Shown: positions 1 through 6,224, numbered from the stretch's first letter. The stretch: DNA of 13,995 bases from DALYDD01 sp046049705 (GCA_046049705.1 JBJOQZ010000004.1:1-13995); one strand, 5' to 3'. The notes: a model not told the origin generated them from the letters alone. Numbers and translations: made by a program.

Positions 1-817
1 CATCATCATCGAGTCCACCGCTCGAGAAACTTTTTTGTACTGATAGTAGGGTAGTGCGAGCTTTTTTATCGTCTTTCTCTACATAATATATATTGTGTGC
101 AGCCAGAACTGGGACATTGCATTCTGTTGCTACGTCTGCAAGTCTACTCATGGCCTGATCATGATTTTCAAGGTCAGGGTGCACGGTGAGCTCGACAAAA
201 ACATTGCTCTTTGATGGGTCTTTTGATTCTTCTGCTGAAAATGCAGTACCATCTTCATGGCGATTGAAGATAGAGGTATAGTATTCAATAATTTGTTTTG
301 CTTCGTCGCGATTACTTGATTTGATGGAGTTTACTGCTTCGCCACCAAACGATGGAAGAATCGCGATTAGTCCTTCGCTATATTTCTCAATCAATTCTTT
401 ATCGATTCGTGGGCGATAGTAAAAACCTTCAAGGTTTGAATCAGTAACCAGTTTGATAAGGTTATAATATCCCTTGAGGTTTTTTGCGAGGAGTACCAGT
501 TTTTTTGTCCGGTTGTCGATACGCGGCTCTTTATCATGTCTTGTACGTGCAGCAATAAAAAAATCGACGCCGATGATTGGTTTGATGCCGGCTTTTTCAC
601 ATTCTTGCATGAATTCGATAGCGCCATAGAGATTACCATTGTCAGTTAGGGCAATAGAGTCCATACCTTCTTTTTTGGCTTTTTTTACGAGTTGATCAAT
701 CTTCGGAAGGGCTTGAAGGAGACTGTAGTGACTATGGGTATGAAGGTGAATATAAGGCGATTTTGGGCGGTCCTGTGGAGCTTGTTCGTCTTTGGGTACA
801 GGTTTCTTATCGGCCAT
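1..817 (-). CDS. dnaE: DNA polymerase III subunit alpha, N-terminal PHP part (partial)
   Basis: This is the first 272 residues of the replicative polymerase alpha subunit; the gene runs off the left edge on the minus strand, so polymerase domains are not visible. The PHP domain is recognised by HLHTHSHYSLLQA (residues 24-36), SIALTDNGNLYG (54-65), AGIKPIIGVDF (76-86) and KLVLLAKNLKGYYNLIKLV near residue 120. The start is ATG at 817-815, preceded by about 20 Lys/Pro/Gln-rich residues before the domain. An extended -10 motif lies 9 bases upstream. Several usual PHP metal-ligand positions look substituted: TDNGN instead of TDHGN, GVDF instead of GCE, and HNIYY instead of NDVHY. The domain may therefore be structural, as in E. 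coli DnaE. Family assignment is firm; loss of activity is inferred. Confidence 0.93.
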   Translation of the reverse strand, partial: MADKKPVPKDEQAPQDRPKSPYIHLHTHSHYSLLQALPKIDQLVKKAKKEGMDSIALTDNGNLYGAIEFMQECEKAGIKPIIGVDFFIAARTRHDKEPRIDNRTKKLVLLAKNLKGYYNLIKLVTDSNLEGFYYRPRIDKELIEKYSEGLIAILPSFGGEAVNSIKSSNRDEAKQIIEYYTSIFNRHEDGTAFSAEESKDPSKSNVFVELTVHPDLENHDQAMSRLADVATECNVPVLAAHNIYYVEKDDKKARTTLLSVQKSFSSGGLDDD

Positions 818-826
818 AGTGGTCGT

Positions 827-835
827 ATTGTAACA
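827..835 (-). promoter_or_regulatory. Extended -10 promoter of dnaE
   Basis: Read on the minus strand this is TGTTACAAT, a TGn extended -10 with a 5/6 match to TATAAT. It ends 9 bases before the dnaE ATG, so the transcript would start at or within a few bases of the start codon. No good -35 is seen and there is no Shine-Dalgarno sequence. It lies in the 94-bp gap after rluF, which also holds no convincing terminator, so read-through from rluF remains possible. Confidence 0.5.
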
Positions 836-911
836 TATTTTATTAGACAGCTATTACTACACTTTGCGGGCGCGGTACTCAAGATTGTGGACAATGAGGC
901 GTGCTAAAATA

Positions 912-2207
912 CTAATGCACCAACTGTTTCAAAAATAAATCTAATTCACGTCCTTCGATTTTTCGAAGATCATTTGATCGTAGGCTACCGAGCTTTAGGT
1001 TCATGATTCGTGTACGCTCAAGGCTTTTAACATCAGTTTTCATTGCTTCACACATACGTCTGATTTGGTGCTTTTTACCTTCAGTAATAGTGATGGCAAA
1101 TGTTTTTGGTCCTCTCAATTCAATCTTACAAGGCTTCGTAACATAGTCTCCAATATTTACCCCTTTTTCCATACTCTTTTTAAAATAAGAAGGAAGGTCT
1201 TGTGCAGTAGTTACTACATATTCTTTTTCATGTTCATATGCAGGATTGAGCATAAGGTCTGACATACGCCCATCGTTTGTAAGGATAATTAATCCTTGTG
1301 ATTTTTTATCAAGTCTACCAATTGGGAATAAATCTTTTGTGATATGTGGAGCAATCGATGCTTGTTTCAATAGTAGTCCTTTGATATCCAATTCATCTCC
1401 AGTGGGAGAATGGGTAACAATACCAACTGGTTTATTGTAAACAAAATACATATATTTCGCTTTATGATCGATGACTTTCTTCTGATTCAAAATAACAGTT
1501 TCGGTTTTTGGATTGATCCGATCACCAACTTTTGCATGACGTCTTCGGCTTGTTTTTACAGCACCATCGACAGTCTTACCACTAATAGTTTTGCCGCCAA
1601 TTTTTTTATCGGGATTTACACTTTCGATATGTACAAAACCATCTTCAATAAACTTATCTGCCTCACGTCTTGTTATGGCAAATTTTTCGGCTACAAATTT
1701 ATTGATACGAACAAGACCATCATCCTTTGGTGTTTTGGGTATAGTTGGAGCGACACTCGGCTTACTATATGACGGTTTATATATTGGTGCGACATACCGA
1801 TGGTCTTGAGCTGGTGCGATAGGGTATCTCGTATTTACAGAAGATGGTCGACGAGCTGGATAAGGCGTATGGGATGTTGTACGAGATGTCCGTGTTGCAG
1901 GATAAGGCGTACGCGATGTCGCGCGCAGTGCTCGTGCTGCAGGATATGTGCTGGAGTATGTAGAGTGTGTAGTGGAAGGAGTAGAAGTAAATCTTGTTTG
2001 TGTAGAAGATCTGCTAAATGTCCCAGGCCCTCGAGTTGAGCTTCGAGCTACTCCTCGAGAAGGTCTTGAGGTCTGATCACTTTGTTGATTACTAAAAGCT
2101 GGGCGACCAAATGATTTAGTTGGTCTGCTCGCTGGTCGATTCGGTCCACGTGATTTGTCTGGTCCTGTGGAACGTGGTTTTTTAGAGAAATTTGAGGAAT
2201 GTTTCAT
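912..2207 (-). CDS. rluF: RluF-like pseudouridine synthase with long disordered N-terminal tail
   Basis: This enzyme isomerises uridine to pseudouridine in RNA. In residue numbers of the longest ORF (437 aa, start 2225), residues 1-165 are a Ser/Thr/Arg/Pro-rich low-complexity tail. An S4 RNA-binding domain follows at about 171-250 (VRINKFVAEKFAITRREADK), then the catalytic domain with FPIGRLDKKSQGLIILTND. D306 of GRLD is the expected nucleophile. The C-terminal HQIRRMCEAM and LERTRIMNLKLGSL stretches resemble E. coli RluF (23S rRNA U2604 and tRNA-Tyr) more than RsuA or RluB, but the true target is unknown. A perfect TATAAT overlaps the outer ATG at 2225, so the Met at 2207 (431 aa, about 10-nt leader) is preferred. 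The tail is longer than in E. coli relatives and contains a 14-residue tandem repeat. Confidence 0.88.
   Translation of the reverse strand: MKHSSNFSKKPRSTGPDKSRGPNRPASRPTKSFGRPAFSNQQSDQTSRPSRGVARSSTRGPGTFSRSSTQTRFTSTPSTTHSTYSSTYPAARALRATSRTPYPATRTSRTTSHTPYPARRPSSVNTRYPIAPAQDHRYVAPIYKPSYSKPSVAPTIPKTPKDDGLVRINKFVAEKFAITRREADKFIEDGFVHIESVNPDKKIGGKTISGKTVDGAVKTSRRRHAKVGDRINPKTETVILNQKKVIDHKAKYMYFVYNKPVGIVTHSPTGDELDIKGLLLKQASIAPHITKDLFPIGRLDKKSQGLIILTNDGRMSDLMLNPAYEHEKEYVVTTAQDLPSYFKKSMEKGVNIGDYVTKPCKIELRGPKTFAITITEGKKHQIRRMCEAMKTDVKSLERTRIMNLKLGSLRSNDLRKIEGRELDLFLKQLVH
1842..1946 (-). repeat. In-frame 42-bp tandem repeat in the rluF tail
   Basis: Two full 42-bp units (1946-1905 and 1904-1863) and the start of a third encode YPAARALRATSRTP, YPATRTSRTTSHTP and YPARRPSS. 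The shared core is Tyr-Pro-Ala-x-Arg and Ser-x-Thr-Pro at a 14-residue period. The units have diverged at both DNA and protein level, so this is an old duplication. It adds positive charge to a tail that probably contacts RNA. Confidence 0.75.
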
Positions 2208-2231
2208 ATTTACTTGATTATTCATTATACT
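2203..2231 (+). promoter_or_regulatory. Promoter of rnhB (leaderless type)
   Basis: TTCATA (2203-2208, 4/6 match to the -35 consensus) is separated by 17 bases from TATACT (2226-2231, 5/6 match to the -10). Seven bases separate TATACT from the rnhB ATG at 2239, so the predicted transcript starts at the initiation codon. The sequence lies inside the beginning of rluF. Confidence 0.55.
2224..2229 (-). promoter_or_regulatory. -10 hexamer of rluF
   Basis: On the minus strand this is a perfect TATAAT. It overlaps the ATG of the longest rluF ORF (2225-2223), so transcription from it would begin near 2217 and exclude that codon; the next in-frame ATG is at 2207. The -35 region is weak. It shares bases with the rnhB -10 on the other strand, so the two divergent genes have interlocking promoters. 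Confidence 0.45.
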
Positions 2232-2238
2232 GGACGAT

Positions 2239-3126
2239 ATGGCAAGGAAAATGCTAAGTCTTAAAAAAAGCCAAAATGCTAGCCAATATACTAGCCGTTA
2301 CATAATTGGTATTGATGAAGTGGGAAGAGGTCCACTTGCTGGACCAGTTACTGTATGTGCATTTTGTGTGGATACTCAAAATATAAGTGTCAAAAAACTC
2401 ATAACCGAATTGAATTTTGCACTAGCAAAAGATATTAAAGGAAATAGTAAAAAATATAAAAAACGTATTGTATTTGATTCTAAATCAATCAATGAAGGTG
2501 TAAGAGAAAGGGTCGCACACGCAATTTATTTGTATACAAAAAAGCCCAATATGAAATCTGTGACGGAAAATAAAGGAAGTACAGGTGACAAAATCTATGT
2601 GTCGATAAAAAATAAGACAGCTCGCCAAATCGACACAAAAGGAATTGCGACATGTATCAAGGATCTTGTTAAAGAGGTCTTGATTGATATTTGTACACAA
2701 ATTCAAAGTACTTCATGTGATATGGGTCAATTCAAACATGTTCATAGTAGCAATAATGATGATGGTAGAGGTGGTGACAATTGTGCAAAATCTACTATGA
2801 ACTATGAACACATGAAATCAGTGCCAGTCGATAACTATGAACAGATAGATATTTTGCTTGATGGAGGTTTGAGAGCGCCTTCACAATACATGTTCCAAAA
2901 GACAATTATTAAAGGAGATGCCAAAGAGCCGCTTATAGGTCTCGCATCTATATTGGCAAAAGTACATAGAGATACATATATGAAAAAAATCTCAAAAAAA
3001 TATCCTAAATATGGATTTGAAATACATAAAGGGTATGGGACAAAGTATCATCGAGATACCATCAAGCAAATAGGGGCAAGTGAGTTACATCGAAAGAGTT
3101 TCCTCAGAAATTTCAATAATTTTTGA
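2239..3126 (+). CDS. rnhB: Ribonuclease HII
   Basis: RNase HII cleaves the RNA strand of RNA-DNA hybrids and removes misincorporated ribonucleotides from DNA. YIIGIDEVGRGPLAGPV (residues 21-37) carries D26 and E27; ILLDGG gives D208 and IIKGDAKE gives D227, completing the four metal-binding acids. VFDSKSINEGVRE (78-90) and GLASILAKVHRDTYM (234-248) are further family motifs. At 295 residues it is longer than the usual ~200. The excess lies in a Lys-rich stretch around 50-77 and a low-complexity Ser/Asn/Asp segment at about 152-200, just before the DGG strand. The start is set by a -10 hexamer 7 bases upstream. Its last 42 bases overlap the convergent DUF167 gene. Confidence 0.95.
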   Translation: MARKMLSLKKSQNASQYTSRYIIGIDEVGRGPLAGPVTVCAFCVDTQNISVKKLITELNFALAKDIKGNSKKYKKRIVFDSKSINEGVRERVAHAIYLYTKKPNMKSVTENKGSTGDKIYVSIKNKTARQIDTKGIATCIKDLVKEVLIDICTQIQSTSCDMGQFKHVHSSNNDDGRGGDNCAKSTMNYEHMKSVPVDNYEQIDILLDGGLRAPSQYMFQKTIIKGDAKEPLIGLASILAKVHRDTYMKKISKKYPKYGFEIHKGYGTKYHRDTIKQIGASELHRKSFLRNFNNF

Positions 3127-3324
3127 AGGTTGTTTATGTCCAGTCACTATTTTTACTTTTGAAAGAGAGACTTCGAAATATGCTGCCAGTAGGCGTAGCA
3201 TCTTTTTATTTGCTTGATTGAGCTCTGCTGGTTCTCGGACACTTACCATATATGACGTATCGGTTTTTTTCTCTACAGTATCAGATTTTGCCTCAGGAGT
3301 GATTTTTACATGGATAAGTGACAT
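3085..3324 (-). CDS. DUF167 / YggU family protein
   Basis: A 79-residue protein of the small alpha/beta DUF167 family, whose biochemical role is unknown. Visible family features are the N-terminal beta strand IHVKITPEAKSD (residues 4-15), the helix NQANKKMLRLLAAYFEV (about 36-52), and the closing VKIVTGHKQPSKIIEI, matching the usual 'VeIvsGetSRdKvv' pattern. The ATG at 3324 has TATAAT 8 bases upstream. The gene converges on rnhB and shares 42 bp with it in opposite orientation at the 3' end, so no terminator separates them. Confidence 0.85.
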   Translation of the reverse strand: MSLIHVKITPEAKSDTVEKKTDTSYMVSVREPAELNQANKKMLRLLAAYFEVSLSKVKIVTGHKQPSKIIEISEETLSM

Positions 3325-3332
3325 ATATATAG

Positions 3333-3362
3333 ATTATACACCTGGGAATCATGACTTGTCTT
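3333..3362 (-). promoter_or_regulatory. Promoter of the DUF167 gene
   Basis: On the minus strand, AAGACA (3362-3357, 4/6 match) lies 18 bases before a perfect TATAAT (3338-3333), with 8 bases to the ATG at 3324. The transcript would be leaderless. The -35 overlaps the divergent rpmF -35 by two bases, so the two promoters are back to back. Confidence 0.55.
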
Positions 3363-3388
3363 GCCGGAAGCGATATATTATGTATAAT
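3361..3388 (+). promoter_or_regulatory. Promoter of rpmF (leaderless type)
   Basis: TTGCCG (3361-3366) is followed after 16 bases by a perfect TATAAT (3383-3388). The rpmF ATG at 3397 begins 8 bases further on, so RNA would start at or next to the start codon. No Shine-Dalgarno sequence is present. Confidence 0.6.
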
Positions 3389-3396
3389 ATAGCCCC

Positions 3397-3621
3397 ATGG
3401 TAAACCATATGCGACATACCCGAGGTCATACTCGGAATCGACGAAGTCATCATGCTCTCAAAGCACAGGGTTTTATACTCTGTGAATCTTGTGGTATGCC
3501 TGCCAAAAAGCATACTATTTGTGCCAACTGTGGATCTTATAAAGGAAAGACAGTTATTAATCTCAAAGCTAAGCTCGACAAAAAAGTAGCTAAGCGAGAA
3601 AAGGTTAAAGCAAGCAAATAA
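3397..3621 (+). CDS. rpmF: 50S ribosomal protein L32
   Basis: A 74-residue large-subunit ribosomal protein. The basic N-terminus MVNHMRHTRGHTRNRRSHHA and the zinc ribbon with two Cys pairs, CESCGMPAKKHTICANCG (residues 28-45), identify it; all four cysteines are present. The Lys-rich C-terminus is expected to contact rRNA. The start at 3397 is preferred over the Met four codons later because the -10 hexamer lies 8 bases upstream and four residues precede MRHT. The gene heads a plus-strand run with the nusB fusion and rnc. Confidence 0.95.
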   Translation: MVNHMRHTRGHTRNRRSHHALKAQGFILCESCGMPAKKHTICANCGSYKGKTVINLKAKLDKKVAKREKVKASK

Positions 3622-3673
3622 GCAGGGAATCGTCCCTGGGGATCAAACTCTATCTCCAGTCATATCGATATAC

Positions 3674-3713
3674 ACAGGTGCAATACAAGATATTGCGCTC
3701 TGTTTGTTTATTG
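3674..3713 (+). terminator. Possible rpmF terminator
   Basis: ACAG-GT-GCAATA (3674-3685) pairs with TATTGC-GCT-CTGT (3691-3703) around a CAAGA loop, giving 6 plus 4 base pairs with a small internal loop. A T-rich stretch, TTGTTTATTG, follows. The stem is modest and AT-rich, so termination may be partial. Just upstream, two shorter hairpins (3623-3638 and 3636-3659) share three bases and could not form together. Confidence 0.4.
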
Positions 3714-3721
3714 TATACAAT
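3694..3721 (+). promoter_or_regulatory. Possible nusB promoter within a 14-bp palindrome
   Basis: TTGCGC (3694-3699), 16 bases, then TACAAT (3716-3721) could serve nusB with a leader of about 58 nt. The -10 sits in a perfect palindrome, TATTGTATACAATA (3709-3722), which may be a dimeric-repressor site or simply an AT-rich coincidence. No Shine-Dalgarno sequence precedes nusB. A second TACAAT abuts the nusB ATG directly and is too close to work as its -10. Confidence 0.3.
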
Positions 3722-3785
3722 ATTAATGCTTTAAAACGTTTACTTAGACATAACCGCCTATACGGCATAGTTCTTCACCTACAAT

Positions 3786-4685
3786 ATGGCCAACCGGCAC
3801 CTTGCACGCTCAATAGCACTTCAATCACTCTTCGAGTGGGATTTTCGAAATCTCAATGATAATACTATCACTGAGGTTGTTACTCGTAATGCATCTGAAT
3901 TCGCCCCAGGACTCGGAGATGCTACATTTGCCGTCAAACTGGCCGATGGAGTACTCAAGAAGCGCGGAGACCTCGATATGATTATTGAAAAAGCTGCTCC
4001 TGAGTGGCCAATTCAAAAGATTGCTACAGTAGATAGAAATGTATTGCGAGTTGGTCTCTATGAACTTCTCTTTTCAGATCGAAAAGAAGTGCCTGCTAAA
4101 GTAGCGATAAACGAAGCAATCGAACTTGCAAAATCATTTGGTGGAGATACTTCTGGGAGATTTGTAAATGGGGTGCTCGGAGCGGTATACAAAGAGCTCG
4201 GTGAGCCTGGTAAAGAAGAGACTACTCAGCCAAAGAAAAAGAAGGCAGATGTCCCATTTGAAGAAATGCCAATCAAAAAACTTGGTGGTGCGGTGGTCTA
4301 TGCAATCCACGATGGAGCCTTTCATCTCGCGCTTGTACACGATGTCTTTGGTCATTGGACCTTGTCTAAAGGAAAACTTGAAGAGGGTGAAAGTGTCCAA
4401 GAGGGAACTGTGCGGGAGATAAAAGAAGAGATGGGTGTCGACGTGGTGATTGAAAGCGAATTAGCTTTCAATGAGTATGTAGCTTCGCATCCAGAAGAAG
4501 GAAAAATCAGAAAACAGGTGACGTATTTTTTGGCAAAGTCTGAGTATATCCCACTTACACTCGGTCCAAGTGGAGGACTGACAGATGCAAAGTGGTTTCC
4601 AATTAAAGAAATTATTAATTTGAATTTTTATAATGATATTTTGCCGATTGTCACAAAGGCTGTCCAGCAGTTGCTAAAAGCATAA
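3786..4685 (+). CDS. nusB: NusB antitermination factor fused to a Nudix hydrolase domain
   Basis: A 299-residue two-domain protein. Residues 1-137 are a full NusB fold: NRHLARSIALQSLFEWDF at the start, WPIQKIATVDRNVLRVGLYELLF (74-96), and VPAKVAINEAIELAKSFGGDTSGRFVNGVLGAV (102-134). NusB with NusE/S10 supports antitermination on rRNA operons. A Lys/Glu/Pro-rich linker (about 138-165) leads to a Nudix domain with a complete Nudix box at 196-218 (GX5EX7REUXEEXGU), including REIKEE. It should therefore bind metal and hydrolyse a nucleoside diphosphate-linked substrate, which cannot be named from sequence. The reading frame runs through both domains without a stop, so it is a true fusion in this sequence. 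It lies between rpmF and rnc, 70 bp before rnc. Confidence 0.93.
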   Translation: MANRHLARSIALQSLFEWDFRNLNDNTITEVVTRNASEFAPGLGDATFAVKLADGVLKKRGDLDMIIEKAAPEWPIQKIATVDRNVLRVGLYELLFSDRKEVPAKVAINEAIELAKSFGGDTSGRFVNGVLGAVYKELGEPGKEETTQPKKKKADVPFEEMPIKKLGGAVVYAIHDGAFHLALVHDVFGHWTLSKGKLEEGESVQEGTVREIKEEMGVDVVIESELAFNEYVASHPEEGKIRKQVTYFLAKSEYIPLTLGPSGGLTDAKWFPIKEIINLNFYNDILPIVTKAVQQLLKA

Positions 4686-4735
4686 GCTATGATATCTTGC
4701 CCAATATCTACACATATTTCTCATAACCCTGCAAG

Positions 4736-4741
4736 TATAAT
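4736..4741 (+). promoter_or_regulatory. -10 hexamer upstream of rnc
   Basis: A perfect TATAAT lies 14 bases before the rnc ATG at 4756, which would give a leader of only about 7 nt. The -35 region is not convincing. The gap after nusB is 70 bp and shows no clear terminator, so read-through from nusB is also possible. Confidence 0.45.
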
Positions 4742-4755
4742 TAAGATGTAAACCT

Positions 4756-5442
4756 ATGAATTTCGAAGTATTTGAACAAAGCACTGGAGTCCAGTTTATA
4801 AATAAAGACCTTTTAAAGCAGGCTTTCACACATAGATCATATCTCAATGAGCATCGTAGTCTTGGTATCGACCACAATGAACGTCTTGAATTTCTTGGCG
4901 ATGCAGTACTTGAATTGGCAGTAACACATTTTTTATATACAAAATTTCCTGGACATAAAGAAGGAGACTTAACTGCTTTTCGATCAGCACTGGTAAATAC
5001 AAATACGCTTTCAGAAGCTGCCACGAAACTCGGAATGAATGCATTTCTTCTATTGTCGAAAGGTGAGGCCAAAGATACGGGACGAGCGAGACAGTTTATC
5101 CTTGCGAATACATTTGAGGCATTTATCGGGGCGCTTTACTTGGATCAAGGATATGAAGCAGCTGAACAATTCGTAGCAAAAGAGATTTTGACACTGATCG
5201 ATGATATTGTTTCAAACCAAAAGTTTATCGATAGTAAAAGTAAGTTTCAGGAAGCGGCACAAGAGCATGTCGGTATCACGCCTTCATACCGACTCGTGCG
5301 TGAACAAGGACCTGATCACAATAAAGTGTTTGTGGTGGCAGTGCTTTTAGGTGAAATTGAAATCGCGGAAGGTGAAGGTAAATCTAAGCAAGAGGCTGAG
5401 CAACAGGCTGCGCAGATGGCTTTGGAAAAGAGGGGGTGGTAA
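4756..5442 (+). CDS. rnc: Ribonuclease III
   Basis: RNase III cuts double-stranded RNA, including rRNA precursors. The 228-residue protein has the endonuclease domain (about 1-152) and a double-stranded RNA-binding domain (about 158-228, ending in EGKSKQEAEQQAAQMALEKRG). The signature HNERLEFLGDAVLELA (40-55) supplies E42, E45 and D49. The second catalytic motif reads LANTFEAFIGALYLD (116-130): E121 is kept, but the position of E. coli D114 is N118. I recall this Asn from other CPR sequences but cannot verify it here. Gene order rnc then smc is common in Firmicutes and partly kept here, with one minus-strand gene between. A strong terminator hairpin follows. Confidence 0.96.
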   Translation: MNFEVFEQSTGVQFINKDLLKQAFTHRSYLNEHRSLGIDHNERLEFLGDAVLELAVTHFLYTKFPGHKEGDLTAFRSALVNTNTLSEAATKLGMNAFLLLSKGEAKDTGRARQFILANTFEAFIGALYLDQGYEAAEQFVAKEILTLIDDIVSNQKFIDSKSKFQEAAQEHVGITPSYRLVREQGPDHNKVFVVAVLLGEIEIAEGEGKSKQEAEQQAAQMALEKRGW

Positions 5443-5497
5443 AACATTTCCATACCAATCAGATTTAATTTTTTAAATTCTATTTTGAGGAAAGTTT

Positions 5498-5526
5498 AAA
5501 GCGGCGACACAGGGTGTCGCCGCTTT
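5498..5526. terminator. Bidirectional terminator between rnc and the orphan gene
   Basis: AAAGCGGCGACA (5498-5509) pairs perfectly with TGTCGCCGCTTT (5515-5526) around a CAGGG loop: 12 bp, mostly G+C. The A and T ends give short U-runs on both strands. It lies between the convergent rnc and the minus-strand gene at 5547-6101, so it can end both transcripts. Confidence 0.8.
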
Positions 5527-5546
5527 CGTGTGAGCCCGTCTGTTTC

Positions 5547-6101
5547 TTAATGATCAAACGGAGTTGGTAATTCAACTTCAACTTGTCCAGTTGTTGTAGA
5601 TGAAAGAATTATTGTGTGCGCAATGGCTTGGTGTTGCAGCCAGAGCGAGAAGAGCCATGCCAGGCGGAGTACAGGGTAGGTCTGAGATCTCATGCAAAGA
5701 TGATTGGCAAATAAGATTCCTGTCCATCCGCCTACATTGTCGTCGTGAGCACAAGCATAGGCACGCAGTTTGAATCCATCGTGGACCAACCCATCTCCAT
5801 AAGAGATAAATTTCAAACCCCCTTCATCGTTCCATACACGATTGTATGCACGTTCTAGTCCATTTTCACCAAGCCTTGATCGATACTCATGATCTGGATC
5901 AAGGTCAAGAAGGAACTGGTGAAGTAGCCCGTTGAAGTGGCTCAAGGTCACCTTTTCAGCAGGTAGGGAAAGTAAAATGAGTGCATAGGGGTGCCACTCA
6001 TTCATCAAACTTTGCATCTCAGGAGATTTAGTTGCCGTAAAGGCGGCTGCTTCATCTCTCCAATTGATGCCAATTGGAATAGTCGGAAACGATATTTTCA
6101 T
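5547..6101 (-). CDS. Hypothetical protein, unrecognised
   Basis: I do not recognise this protein. From the ATG at 6101 it has 184 residues. It is acidic and rich in Trp, His and Leu, with MNEWHPYALILLSL (33-46), FNGLLHQFLLDLDPDHEYRSRLG (56-78), AYNRVWNDEGGLKFISYGDG (85-104) and a hydrophobic segment YPVLRLAWLFSLWL (142-155) that could be a buried helix or weakly membrane-associated. There is no signal peptide and no evident catalytic motif; several His and Asp residues (HDDN at 119-122) are noted without assignment. The frame continues upstream to a TTG at 6167 (206 aa), and a TATATT lies 6 bases before it, so a longer TTG-initiated form is possible. It converges on rnc and diverges from smc. 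Confidence 0.65.
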   Translation of the reverse strand: MKISFPTIPIGINWRDEAAAFTATKSPEMQSLMNEWHPYALILLSLPAEKVTLSHFNGLLHQFLLDLDPDHEYRSRLGENGLERAYNRVWNDEGGLKFISYGDGLVHDGFKLRAYACAHDDNVGGWTGILFANHLCMRSQTYPVLRLAWLFSLWLQHQAIAHTIILSSTTTGQVEVELPTPFDH

Positions 6102-6208
6102 ATTTGGTAATCTGGGATGTGCTGACGAGGCGGGTTGTTGAGAACGTCTGCCAAAATATAACCACAAGTATCAAATATAAGCAAATATATCATGAATCAA
6201 ATATTTTC

Positions 6209-6217
6209 TGATAGAAT
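6209..6217 (+). promoter_or_regulatory. Extended -10 promoter of smc
   Basis: TGATAGAAT is a TGn extended -10 with a 5/6 hexamer. It lies 7 bases before an ATG at 6225 that opens a short ORF and 53 bases before the smc ATG. The smc message would have a leader of about 46 nt. It sits in the AT-rich divergent region shared with the minus-strand gene. Confidence 0.4.
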
Positions 6218-6224
6218 AGAATAT

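Noticed and set aside
391..639. Minus-strand 82-codon frame inside dnaE
   Set aside because: Out-of-frame shadow of the PHP domain, whose own frame is open from 817 to the window edge.
5533..5551. Similarity of GAGCCCGTCTGTTTCTTAA with GAGTCCGTCTGTTCCTCGA at about 10508
   Set aside because: 15 of 19 bases match near two terminators, but with only two copies and no flanking symmetry it cannot be told from chance; not called a repeat or attachment site.
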